From assembly GCA_964591275.1 (NCBI GenBank), contig CAZQAE010000006.1, forward strand, positions 1-64,000: a stretch of 64,000 nucleotides of DNA, given 5' to 3'. Below the pieces are notes generated by a model. That model worked only from the letters and a program-made list of their open reading frames with translations. It had not been told where the DNA came from and did not search any database. Position 1 is the stretch's first letter. The number at the start of each line of letters is the position of its first letter. Source of the DNA: G963674685 sp964591275. GTDB taxonomy: Bacteria > Lernaellota > Lernaellaia > JACKCT01. Positions 35,217 through 43,139 of the stretch are shown piece by piece. A program made the translations under genes and the position numbers.

Positions 35217-37457
35217 ATGAAAAATCCAAAATTCTTCGCAGCCATTGCGCTTATCGCCGCACTGATCGCCTTGCCGGTCGCCGCGGCGGCCACAGATGAA
35301 TGGATTGATTACACGGACGGCGATTCCACATATGGCTATGATCCTTTCAACAATGCCGATGATCTTTGGACCATGCGCTTTTCGCCGCAGACGCCGATCC
35401 GCATCAAGCTGATCATGTTCTACACGGAATACGACGGGGTTGTTGAATTGCACCTTTATAAGGACGACAACGACTTCCCCAATCTGGACCGGGAGATGAT
35501 GGCGCCCGTTGAAGTGGAGGTCAGGGAGGGCTTTCACCGGTATTCCGTGGACTTTAGCGACGCTCCCATCGTAGTTGATCCCGCGCTCGATTTCCACGTC
35601 GGTATCTTGAAAAAAGATGATGGGCCCAGGCTCGCGATGGATTCGACCACAAACTGGGGATTGAGAGCGAAATCCTATCGGGACGGCGTGTGGCACGAAA
35701 ACAAGCGCGACTGGTTCATCAGCCTCAAGGTTGAACGCTTCAATATTCCGACCGAGACGCAATTCACGGACGTCACGGAAAACGCCGGGCTGACGACCCT
35801 CGGTTCGCGCGTGGCGTGGGCGGACTATGACAACGACGGCGACCTGGACCTCATGACCGGAAATCACCTCTACGCCAACGATGGCGACGGAACTTTCACC
35901 GAGGTTTCCGAAGCTGCGGGCATTACCGAAATGCCGAACACCGGCGCGGTCTGGGCCGACTTTAACAACGACGGCTGCATCGATTATTTCGCCATGGCCA
36001 ACAGCCTGGAAGTCTATGACCGCTTCGTGCAAAACAATTGCGACGGAACCTTTACTGATATCACTGACGCCGCCTTGTATGAAGAAGGCGTTCGAGATGA
36101 TAGAGACCTTCTCCCCACGGAGGGCGCCGGCTGGGGCGATTATAACAAGGACGGTTTTCTGGATCTGTATATCGCCAATTACGAGATGCCCGGCGACACC
36201 CTGAGCATCGGAACGCGGGACAAGCTCTATCGCAATAACGGCGACGGCACATTCACGGATGTGGCGCCGGAGCTTGGCCTGGATCCGGTAATCGAGGGTG
36301 ACGGCGATTATCGATGCGGGCGCGGCGTGAATTGGGCCGATTACAACGACGACGGATGGCCCGACATCTACGTGAGCAACTATCGCCTTGATCCCAACTT
36401 CCTATACAAAAACGACAGCCATGGAAATTTCACGGAAGTTTCCGGGGAGCTTGGGGTGCAGGGCTACGAATTTCAGGATGCCTGGGGACACACCATCGGC
36501 TCCACATGGGCCGACTTCAACAACGACGGCTATCTCGACCTTCTCAACGCAAACCTCGCGCACCCGCGCTTTTTCAGTTTCTCCGATCCGAGTTTCATTT
36601 TCATCAACAATGGTCCGCCGAACTTCGATTTTACGGACATGACCGAGCAGTGGAAATTGATCTTCATCGAAACAAACTCGGACCCGAGCGCCGGCGACTG
36701 GAACAACGACGGCTGGTGCGATCTGATGATCACGAACATCTACACGGGTTATCAAGAGCAGCTCTATCGGAACGACGGCATTGGACGCTTTAGCGAGATG
36801 GGCGATTTCAACGGTCTGAAAATCGACAACGGATGGGGATCCACTTTTGTGGATTACGACGCCGACGGCGATCTCGACATGATGTGCAACAAGGGACTTT
36901 TTCAAAACAACGGCACGGACAATAACTGGCTGCAAGTGAAGCTGGAATGCAATGATGGCGACCCAAACTGCGTGGGAGCGCGTATCGAAGTGCAGATCAC
37001 GAACGACAAAGGTCCGCAGGCCAAAGAGATTTCCTCGGGCAAGGGCACGACGAACGGAAACCCCTTCATTTTGCATTTTGGCTTAAATCAGTGCCAAACG
37101 GCCTGGCGTGTTACAGCGAAATTTTTAAACGGCAAGACTGTTACGCTCTACAAGCTTCCGGCGAACGTTCTTGTTACCATCAACGAGGACGACGCGAGCG
37201 ACGACGAACCCGCTTCGCCGCTTGAACCCGGAGCATGTTCCGATGTGGACTATCCCAAGCCCACGTGGCCGGCGGGCGGTGACTGGACCCCGGACGACGA
37301 CGCGGATGACGATACCAACGACGACGATACGGATGATGATGTCGATGACGACATGAATGACGATACCAACGACGACATCGCCGATGACGACATTGCACCG
37401 GACGCCGATGACAACGACAATGATGATGATAATGATAAAGGCGCCTGCTGTGGCTAA
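35217..37457 (+). CDS. secreted FG-GAP/VCBS repeat protein with UnbV/ASPIC domain and Asp-rich -GACCG tail
   Basis: 746 residues, exported by a signal peptide (AAIALIAALIALPVAAAA). After an N-terminal beta domain, about residues 185-560 hold FG-GAP/VCBS units with calcium-type loops (DYDNDGDLDLM, DFNNDGCIDYF, DYNKDGFLDLY, DYNDDGWPDIY, DFNNDGYLDLL, DWNNDGWCDLM, DYDADGDLDMM). An ASPIC/UnbV-type domain follows (NNWLQVKLE, GARIEVQI, ISSGKGTTNGNPFILHFGL). The last 60 or so residues are Asp/Asn-rich and end DKGACCG. Start ATG 35217 has GGGGGA five bases upstream. Such proteins are extracellular, calcium-stabilised propellers. The tail type links it to the phosphoesterase at 235-1599. Confidence 0.87.
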   Translation: MKNPKFFAAIALIAALIALPVAAAATDEWIDYTDGDSTYGYDPFNNADDLWTMRFSPQTPIRIKLIMFYTEYDGVVELHLYKDDNDFPNLDREMMAPVEVEVREGFHRYSVDFSDAPIVVDPALDFHVGILKKDDGPRLAMDSTTNWGLRAKSYRDGVWHENKRDWFISLKVERFNIPTETQFTDVTENAGLTTLGSRVAWADYDNDGDLDLMTGNHLYANDGDGTFTEVSEAAGITEMPNTGAVWADFNNDGCIDYFAMANSLEVYDRFVQNNCDGTFTDITDAALYEEGVRDDRDLLPTEGAGWGDYNKDGFLDLYIANYEMPGDTLSIGTRDKLYRNNGDGTFTDVAPELGLDPVIEGDGDYRCGRGVNWADYNDDGWPDIYVSNYRLDPNFLYKNDSHGNFTEVSGELGVQGYEFQDAWGHTIGSTWADFNNDGYLDLLNANLAHPRFFSFSDPSFIFINNGPPNFDFTDMTEQWKLIFIETNSDPSAGDWNNDGWCDLMITNIYTGYQEQLYRNDGIGRFSEMGDFNGLKIDNGWGSTFVDYDADGDLDMMCNKGLFQNNGTDNNWLQVKLECNDGDPNCVGARIEVQITNDKGPQAKEISSGKGTTNGNPFILHFGLNQCQTAWRVTAKFLNGKTVTLYKLPANVLVTINEDDASDDEPASPLEPGACSDVDYPKPTWPAGGDWTPDDDADDDTNDDDTDDDVDDDMNDDTNDDIADDDIAPDADDNDNDDDNDKGACCG

Positions 37458-37505
37458 TTTACACGATCGCTTTTTTTGTAGCCTTGCGAAAAAGGGACAG
37501 ACGCA

Positions 37506-38231
37506 TTGAAGTACGCCCTTTTGTATAATGTTTTTTGTTGCTGGATGGTGATGGTCCTCGGGGGCATTATGGCCCGGCACATCATCCTCTACCGTGACCG
37601 GGACGACATCGACCGCGGCTTCGCCTTGCTCTGGATTTTCGCCTCGGGTCTTTGGTTTTTTGCGGGCCTGCGTCTTATCTTTTACGGCCTGGGCTGGCAC
37701 GCTCTGGACCGCGCCGTGTTTTATGTGATCCAATTTTTCGTTATCATGCATATTCTGCCCGGAGTTCTTCACACGGTTTTAAAAATCACGAAAAACCGCC
37801 GTGTCCTTATCGTCGTGATGAGCCTAACGGCGGCTTTGGCCGCCATCTTCGGTTTCTTCATTCTTTTCGACGGGGTCAGAGCGCTGCCTTTTAGCAACTG
37901 GGGAAGCGAATATGTGATTTCCGATAGAGCCTTTCTCTTTTTAATTCCCACTTTCGTCTTCCTGGCGTTCGGCAACATATTCGATTTGGCCCGTAGACTG
38001 CTCTATTGGCGAAAATTCAAATCGGAACCACTGGAGCATTCCCTGGCGTCAATCGCCATTCTCATCTACATATCGGCGGGAGTATTTGACCTGAAAGGAA
38101 TTGCCGCCGACTGGGGGCTTCTTATCGAGCGCGCAGCCTACATGACGGCTGCACTGATTTCCTATATAGGCTACATATGGGATGCCGACTTTGTCTTGAT
38201 TGAAGATGGCGTGGAAGGGAGAGACCATTGA
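37506..38231 (+). CDS. seven-helix membrane sensor-like protein paired with a histidine kinase
   Basis: 241 residues with about seven hydrophobic helices and short loops, resembling the 7TM sensing modules found at the N-terminus of some histidine kinases. Here the module is a separate protein. It starts at TTG 37506 and its stop overlaps the TTG start of the kinase gene by four bases (TTGA), strong evidence for coupled synthesis. A sensory role for the downstream kinase is inferred from position and topology. No known ligand-binding motif is seen. Confidence 0.65.
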   Translation: MKYALLYNVFCCWMVMVLGGIMARHIILYRDRDDIDRGFALLWIFASGLWFFAGLRLIFYGLGWHALDRAVFYVIQFFVIMHILPGVLHTVLKITKNRRVLIVVMSLTAALAAIFGFFILFDGVRALPFSNWGSEYVISDRAFLFLIPTFVFLAFGNIFDLARRLLYWRKFKSEPLEHSLASIAILIYISAGVFDLKGIAADWGLLIERAAYMTAALISYIGYIWDADFVLIEDGVEGRDH

Positions 38232-39838
38232 AAGGCGGTCTGACGATATTTACGAAAATATTTATCGCCTTTTTGCTCCTCGCGATTCTGCCGGTGACCG
38301 TTTCTTCGATTCTGGTCGTGTCCACGTACGACGAACTCGTCACAAAACTCATCGAAATCTTGATCATAAACGGAAATGACGATGAGATATTACGCGGACA
38401 CAGTCTGGTCCGGGACGCTACGGTTCTGCTGGCCATGACCATTTTCATTACCTCAGTCATCACCATTTTCGCGAGTCTGTTCATTTCCCGAAACCTCGGC
38501 ATTCCGATTCGGAATATGCTGCAAACAATTCGACTGGCCGCGCAAGGCAATCTGGCAGTGCGGGCGCAGGTCCGCACGAAGGATGAATTTGGACTCCTGG
38601 CTCGCGGCTTTAATATGATGATCCGTCAAATGGAACATTTTCAAAGCGAGTTGGCGGAAGCCAACCAAAATTTGGAAACCCGTGTCGCCGAGCGAACCGC
38701 CGAACTCAGTCTCGCTTATGAAAAACTCCAAAGCAGCACCGACAAAATCCACGAGGCCAACCGCCTGAAAACCGAATTTATCGCCAATATGAGCCACGAG
38801 CTGCGCACGCCGCTAAATTCCATCATTGGTTATACGGAGCTGTCCCTGGAAGGAATATACGGCGCACTCGAGCCGAAACAGATGGAGGCGCTGACAAGAA
38901 TCCAGCGAAATTCCCGCCAGCTTTTGAGACTGATTTCCGGTGTATTGGACCTGTCGAAAATCGAGGCGGGCAAGATGCCGCTTTACCTGGAAACCTTCGA
39001 TCTCATGGAATTGATACGCGATACTGCTGAAGATTTGTCGCCTTTGTTTGAAAAAAAGAAACTGCAACTTGTCGTCCGGTCCACCGGGCACATTCCGCCA
39101 TTGAAGCAGGATCATGAGAAACTTCAGCATGTTCTCATGAACCTTTTGTCAAACGCCTTGAAATTTACCGACAAGGGAGTGATCCGCGTGATCGCGAGCG
39201 AAGAGCCCCAAAGCCGCACGGTGCGCATTGAGGTCACTGACACGGGCATCGGCATTCCAGACGATCAGTACGACGCCGTCTTTGAACATTTCCGCCAGAT
39301 CGATGGCGGCACAACGCGCAAGAGAGGAGGCACGGGACTGGGCCTGGCATTAGTCAAGCAGTTCGTGGACTTGATGGGCGGTTCAATTTCTCTGGTCGCC
39401 AAGGTGGGCGAGGGAAGCCGATTCACGGTTCGGCTGCCGATTAAATACCACAGTCCCGGAGACAATGATGCGGAGCCGTCCCGACCGGTCATTCTCGCAG
39501 TGGACGACGATTTGACGACGCTGTCCCAAATCGATGAGTGGCTTTCCGCCGATGGCTTTGAGGTCGTTCGCTGCCTGGATGGAGACGATGCACTCCAAAA
39601 AGTCCACTCAGTGTCTCCGAAACTGATTCTTCTCGACACAATTTTGCCGTATCAGGATGGCTGGACAATCCTGGATCGATTGGGGGAAAACCCTGCTACA
39701 AAGCACATTCCGATTGTTGTCATGGGCGAAATGTTGGAAAAATCGGGGAAAATGCCAAAAAATGCCTCGGCTTTTGTAAATAAACCGCTTGTGCGAAATC
39801 AACTGGTGGAAATTGTTCGCGATTTAAAGTTAGTATAG
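38228..39838 (+). CDS. hybrid membrane histidine kinase (HAMP-HisKA-HATPase-receiver)
   Basis: 536 residues. Two membrane helices bracket a short periplasmic loop (about 25-60); then a HAMP segment (IPIRNMLQTIRLAAQGNLAV), a coiled coil, and HisKA with FIANMSHELRTPLNSI (phospho-His). The HATPase has NALKFTDKG, DTGIGI and GGTGLGLALVKQF. A C-terminal receiver begins VILAVDDDLTTL with acceptor LILLDTILPYQDGW. The receiver's conserved Thr/Ser position reads VVMGEM, slightly unusual. It lies between a 7TM protein (overlapping) and a stand-alone receiver (25 bases later), forming a three-gene signalling operon. Confidence 0.88.
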   Translation: MKGGLTIFTKIFIAFLLLAILPVTVSSILVVSTYDELVTKLIEILIINGNDDEILRGHSLVRDATVLLAMTIFITSVITIFASLFISRNLGIPIRNMLQTIRLAAQGNLAVRAQVRTKDEFGLLARGFNMMIRQMEHFQSELAEANQNLETRVAERTAELSLAYEKLQSSTDKIHEANRLKTEFIANMSHELRTPLNSIIGYTELSLEGIYGALEPKQMEALTRIQRNSRQLLRLISGVLDLSKIEAGKMPLYLETFDLMELIRDTAEDLSPLFEKKKLQLVVRSTGHIPPLKQDHEKLQHVLMNLLSNALKFTDKGVIRVIASEEPQSRTVRIEVTDTGIGIPDDQYDAVFEHFRQIDGGTTRKRGGTGLGLALVKQFVDLMGGSISLVAKVGEGSRFTVRLPIKYHSPGDNDAEPSRPVILAVDDDLTTLSQIDEWLSADGFEVVRCLDGDDALQKVHSVSPKLILLDTILPYQDGWTILDRLGENPATKHIPIVVMGEMLEKSGKMPKNASAFVNKPLVRNQLVEIVRDLKLV

Positions 39839-39863
39839 CCGTGGAAACATGTGGAGAAAAACG

Positions 39864-40253
39864 ATGGCTGAAATTAAGACGACCGTACTAATCATTGATG
39901 ATATGGAAGAAAACATCGATATCATTTCGGCCAAACTAAAGCATCTGGGTTATGATATCGAGTTTGCCCTGGACGGAGAGACAGGCCTGAAAAAAGCTCA
40001 GGAATTAAAGCCCGATCTCATTCTCCTGGACATTATGCTTCCGAAAATGGATGGCTGGCAGGTGCTCGAAAAAATTCGCTCCGATGAGAGCCTGGATAAT
40101 ATTCCCTGCATCATGATGACCGCCTACACCACGATCCAATTCCAGGGAGAGCGTGAACAGGCCATTGGAAAAGGCGCATCGGATTACCTGAAAAAGCCTT
40201 TCGATTTAAACGATATGGCTGCTCTCGTTGCGCAATATACGACAAAAAAATAA
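39864..40253 (+). CDS. single-domain response regulator
   Basis: 129 residues forming one CheY-like receiver. It has the acidic pocket LIIDDMEENID, phospho-acceptor LILLDIMLPKMDGWQV, the MMTAYT switch Thr and YLKKPFD Lys. It has no output domain, so it acts by protein contact or as a phosphorelay carrier. ATG 39864 with GGAG at 39853-39856 is preferred over ATG 39849. It is the last gene of the operon before a strong hairpin, and most likely the partner of the hybrid kinase just upstream. Confidence 0.88.
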   Translation: MAEIKTTVLIIDDMEENIDIISAKLKHLGYDIEFALDGETGLKKAQELKPDLILLDIMLPKMDGWQVLEKIRSDESLDNIPCIMMTAYTTIQFQGEREQAIGKGASDYLKKPFDLNDMAALVAQYTTKK

Positions 40254-40258
40254 AAGAC

Positions 40259-40291
40259 GAAGCCGCGTCACCGGGGAAATGACGCGGCTTC
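40259..40291 (+). terminator. strong hairpin ending the 7TM-kinase-receiver operon
   Basis: GAAGCCGCGTCA (40259-40270) pairs perfectly with TGACGCGGCTTC (40280-40291) around a nine-base loop, six bases after the stop codon. No T-run follows; an A-run precedes. It is either a terminator of a less usual kind or an mRNA-stabilising hairpin. Confidence 0.6.
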
Positions 40292-40787
40292 CAAGGATTC
40301 GGCGGTGCGTGTGGGACGCACCTCCACGCCACGGGTGTTGGCGGGAACCGTAGCGCATCTATCGCGAAAGAGGGGGAAATTCCCCCGCCTGGCTAAAAAA
40401 ATGGGCCACCAAACGGATTTTGTGAAGCCGATGACTGGTTAAAGCCGATGGCCCAATGAAAATTGGTAGAGAGCCAATGTCTGCTATTGACTAAAAGCAA
40501 CGCATGTGCCAACTGCAATATTCCCTTTGTAATCAAATAGTTAGACTATTGCCTTCACATCAGGCATGGGTCATGTTGTCTTGGATTTCCGATGAATTCG
40601 ACAGATTTTCACTGCCGTTAGCCATTGGCGAAAACAGAAAATAGAAGGCGGCATTGGGGAGCTTGAATGAACAAGGGCGTCGCCATGTTCCGTCTCAAAT
40701 GGCAATACTTTGGAAACGTGATCCGCCACGAAAACCGTGGAATCTAAAACGATAACTCCATTTCGGGCCAGTACCATTTTAAAATGG
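40292..40787. other. non-coding stretch between two signalling units
   Basis: About 500 bases with no convincing gene. A 68-codon minus-strand frame (40571-40777) lies downstream of a terminator and has no recognisable features. CCGATG occurs near 40428 and 40448, within a poorly repetitive stretch. Nothing else stands out. Confidence 0.4.
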
Positions 40788-40816
40788 AAAAGCCAGACAA
40801 CCCTTGGTCATCCGGC
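40788..40816 (-). terminator. intrinsic terminator after the sigma-54-controlled receiver gene
   Basis: On the minus strand, GCCGGATGACC and GGGTTGTCTGGC pair over 11 positions with some G-U pairs and a short AA(G) loop, followed directly by TTTT. It lies about 110 bases after the receiver stop at 40927 and fits that transcript. Confidence 0.6.
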
Positions 40817-40926
40817 CTTCCCTGTTGCCGCTTTTATTTGCGGCTAGTTCAATGCGGGCTTATCACCCCGAACACCGCCGTGCCACTAGTTTTATTCAGC
40901 ACTGGTCTTCGATACGGCACGGTGTT

Positions 40927-41352
40927 TTAGTTTTCTTTGCTGAAAGTATTTTTCTTTTCAAGTGCTTTTATTGTTGGGCCAATCTTGCTGTTATCGGCAA
41001 GGGCCTGATGAATCAAAAACAATAATTCACCAACATCGAAGGGTTTTTCCAAAACCCCGTATCCACCGCACTCTTTCACTTCTTCTCTGAGCTGATCTGA
41101 TACGGTCGCGGAAACCACTATGCCTTTTAATGGAGGGGCGATCTTGTGCAGGCGCCTCAGGAGGTCTAATCCCGAGTCGGTAGAAAGATGCAGATCAATG
41201 AGGGCAATGGCAGGCGAATTGTGTTTGACGACATTCGTGGCTTCCGTGACCGTATTGGCGGTGATGCAATTCCATTCCGGGCGTTGGGCAAGGATATTCT
41301 GCCTGGTGAACTCGGCCAAAGCCTTGTTGTCATCCACCATCAGAAGAGTCAT
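40927..41352 (-). CDS. single-domain response regulator under a predicted sigma-54 promoter
   Basis: 141 residues; one receiver domain with LLMVDDNKALAEF, phospho-acceptor region IALIDLHLSTDSG, VVSATVS and VLEKPFDVGE, then a short polar C-terminal tail (KALEKKNTFSKEN). There is no output domain. ATG 41352 has AAAGGATG nine bases upstream; a TTG at 41403 lies almost on the predicted transcription start and lacks a ribosome site. It is downstream of an NtrC-like activator gene on the same strand but has its own sigma-54 promoter and upstream palindromes, so the neighbouring two-component pair probably controls it. Confidence 0.83.
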   Translation of the reverse strand: MTLLMVDDNKALAEFTRQNILAQRPEWNCITANTVTEATNVVKHNSPAIALIDLHLSTDSGLDLLRRLHKIAPPLKGIVVSATVSDQLREEVKECGGYGVLEKPFDVGELLFLIHQALADNSKIGPTIKALEKKNTFSKEN

Positions 41353-41422
41353 CGGGCTACATCCTTTGCTTTGCGCTAACATCATGGAACTTAATTCCGC
41401 CAATTCGTTCAGTTACTTCCAA

Positions 41423-41439
41423 CGCAATTGATGTGCCAA
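41423..41439 (-). promoter_or_regulatory. sigma-54 (-24/-12) promoter for the receiver gene
   Basis: On the minus strand the sequence is TTGGCACATCAATTGCG, matching TTGGCAC-N5-TTGC with the GG and GC elements at the required spacing. The implied start of transcription is near 41412, about 60 bases before ATG 41352. An NtrC-type activator gene lies directly upstream. Confidence 0.8.
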
Positions 41440-41543
41440 TAGTGGATTTCATGGAAAGAAAATTTTTATTTAATAAAATCAGTGACTTAGGCTGGAAGAA
41501 TTTCGCGGTTGTGGCGCATGGAAAAGTAAATTTTGGTCGATTA

Positions 41544-41560
41544 TGCGTGATTTTCACGCA
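41544..41560. promoter_or_regulatory. upstream activator palindrome 1
   Basis: TGCGTGATTTTCACGCA is a perfect 7-bp inverted repeat with a 3-base centre. It lies about 115 bases upstream of the -24 element, a typical distance for an enhancer site of an NtrC-type activator. It matches the two palindromes at 41622 and 41641. Confidence 0.72.
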
Positions 41561-41621
41561 CTGCATTAAATAGTCGCACAGAATTCCTTCAAAATCACGT
41601 ACTTAGCGAAGTTCTGGCAGG

Positions 41622-41638
41622 TGCGTGGTTATCACGCA
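41622..41638. promoter_or_regulatory. upstream activator palindrome 2
   Basis: TGCGTGGTTATCACGCA, six of seven arm positions symmetric. It is 19 bases (start to start) from palindrome 3, nearly two helical turns, suggesting binding on the same face of the DNA. Confidence 0.7.
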
Positions 41639-41640
41639 TA

Positions 41641-41657
41641 TGCGTGGTTGTCACGCA
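41641..41657. promoter_or_regulatory. upstream activator palindrome 3
   Basis: TGCGTGGTTGTCACGCA, overlapping the stop codon of the NtrC-like gene. With the other two sites it defines the consensus TGCGTGRTTNTCACGCA. Confidence 0.7.
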
Positions 41658-43063
41658 TCCAAATTGAAGGTCTTAATATAATGCGCGAGAGAATGGCGGG
41701 TGATGCCGAGGAGCCTGGCCGCTTCCTTTTTCGTTTTGCTTTGTTTCAAGGCGTTTTCGACCAACTTCTTCGTTAGATCGTTAATTTCAGCTTTTAATGC
41801 AAAGTTTTGCGATGGAAACTCGATCGACATTGATTGGGATAATGGCGCTGGTGAGGACGCATTAGCGCTTTTTAGGGAAAACGAGGATTGTTTTTCAATG
41901 TTGAGGTGTGAGATCAGTGTTCTATTTCCAGATTCGAACATGGCGCGTTCGAGTATATTTCGCAATTCACGAACATTGCCGGGCCAGTCGTAATCGACCA
42001 GTTGTTGAATGGCCTCAGGGGCCAGGGATGGGGTGGTTTTACGATCCATGTTTTGGGCCAGACGCGCAAGCGTTTCCGAGGCCAGAATCGGTATATCCTC
42101 TTTTCGCTCGCGAAGCGGTGGAATCCTGATGGCCAGAACGTTTAGGCGATAAAAGAGGTCGCGGCGAAAATCACCCTGCTCGACCAATGTTTCAAGGTCC
42201 TGGTTCGTGGCCGAAATAATTCGCGCATCCACCTTGATGCTAGTCTCGCCTCCCACGCGACGCAGGGTTTGCGTGTCCATGAAAGTCAGAAGCCGCGCCT
42301 GCAGTTCGACGGCCATGTCGCCGATTTCGTCGAGCAGCAGCGTGCCGCCGCCGGCCAGTTCCAGAAGGCCGCGTTTTCGTCCCCGACTGCCGGTGAACGC
42401 GCCCGGTTCATGACCGAAGAGTTCCGACTCGATTAGAGAGGGCGTAATCGAGGCGCAGTTGATGTCGAAAAACGGACCCTCTGAGCGTGGCGAGAGGGAG
42501 TGGACCCAGCGCGCCAGGTAGTTCTTGCCCGTGCCGGATTCCCCGGTCAAGAGAATGGAGACATCGCCGTTTGCGGCACGTTCCGCATCATCGACGATCT
42601 TCCGCATAACCGGGGAGGGGAAGCGGCGCAGATTGACATCGCCCGCGCCGGGATGGAGACGATCTTTATTTCGTAGGAGTTTCACCTCCTCGGCAAGTCG
42701 ACGCGTTTTCATGGCGTTCGTTAAGGAGACGGTCAGTTCGTCCGGCTCAACGGGCTTGGTGAAATACTCAAAGGCGCCAAGTCGCGTGCTTTCGACGGCG
42801 GTGCGGATAGATCCGTGCGCGGTCATCATGATGAATTGGGCGCTGGGATACAGGCCAAGAAGTTCCTGCATCAATTCAACACCGTCGGCGTCCGGCAGGC
42901 GAAGGTCAAGGATAAATATGTCGGGATAAATCTGCTCGGCCTTGACGCGGGCGGCCTGGGCGCTGACGGCCACGTGCGCGTCGAAGCCTTCCCCGGCTAT
43001 CAGGCGCTGCAAAAAGAGTCCGAGATTTTCCTCGTCATCGACGATCAGGACAGTGCCGTGCAT
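41651..43063 (-). CDS. NtrC-type sigma-54-dependent response regulator
   Basis: 470 residues. An N-terminal receiver (VLIVDDEENLGLFLQ, phospho-acceptor DIFILDLRLPDADG, YFTKPVEPDE) is followed by an AAA+ domain. Walker A is GESGTGKNYLARW, the sigma-54 loop is EPGAFTGSRGRKRG, Walker B is GGTLLLDEIGDM, and NVRELRNILERAM lies near the end of the domain. A Fis-type HTH (AARLLGITRHSLAHYIKTF) ends it. The sigma-54-contact loop is GAFTGS rather than the usual GAFTGA. It follows its probable kinase gene (43140-44780) by 76 bases on the same strand. Its likely target is the receiver gene downstream, which has a -24/-12 promoter and three palindromes. Confidence 0.9.
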   Translation of the reverse strand: MHGTVLIVDDEENLGLFLQRLIAGEGFDAHVAVSAQAARVKAEQIYPDIFILDLRLPDADGVELMQELLGLYPSAQFIMMTAHGSIRTAVESTRLGAFEYFTKPVEPDELTVSLTNAMKTRRLAEEVKLLRNKDRLHPGAGDVNLRRFPSPVMRKIVDDAERAANGDVSILLTGESGTGKNYLARWVHSLSPRSEGPFFDINCASITPSLIESELFGHEPGAFTGSRGRKRGLLELAGGGTLLLDEIGDMAVELQARLLTFMDTQTLRRVGGETSIKVDARIISATNQDLETLVEQGDFRRDLFYRLNVLAIRIPPLRERKEDIPILASETLARLAQNMDRKTTPSLAPEAIQQLVDYDWPGNVRELRNILERAMFESGNRTLISHLNIEKQSSFSLKSANASSPAPLSQSMSIEFPSQNFALKAEINDLTKKLVENALKQSKTKKEAARLLGITRHSLAHYIKTFNLDA

Positions 43064-43139
43064 TGTGGTATCCGAAGTTAAAAACTATGCGGCGCCGGTC
43101 GATAGTTTGCGTGCCAATGAATTCATGAGTCGGCGCTGT

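Noticed and set aside
40571..40777. 68-codon minus-strand frame between the signalling units
   Set aside because: Lies beyond the predicted terminator, has no ribosome site or recognisable domain.
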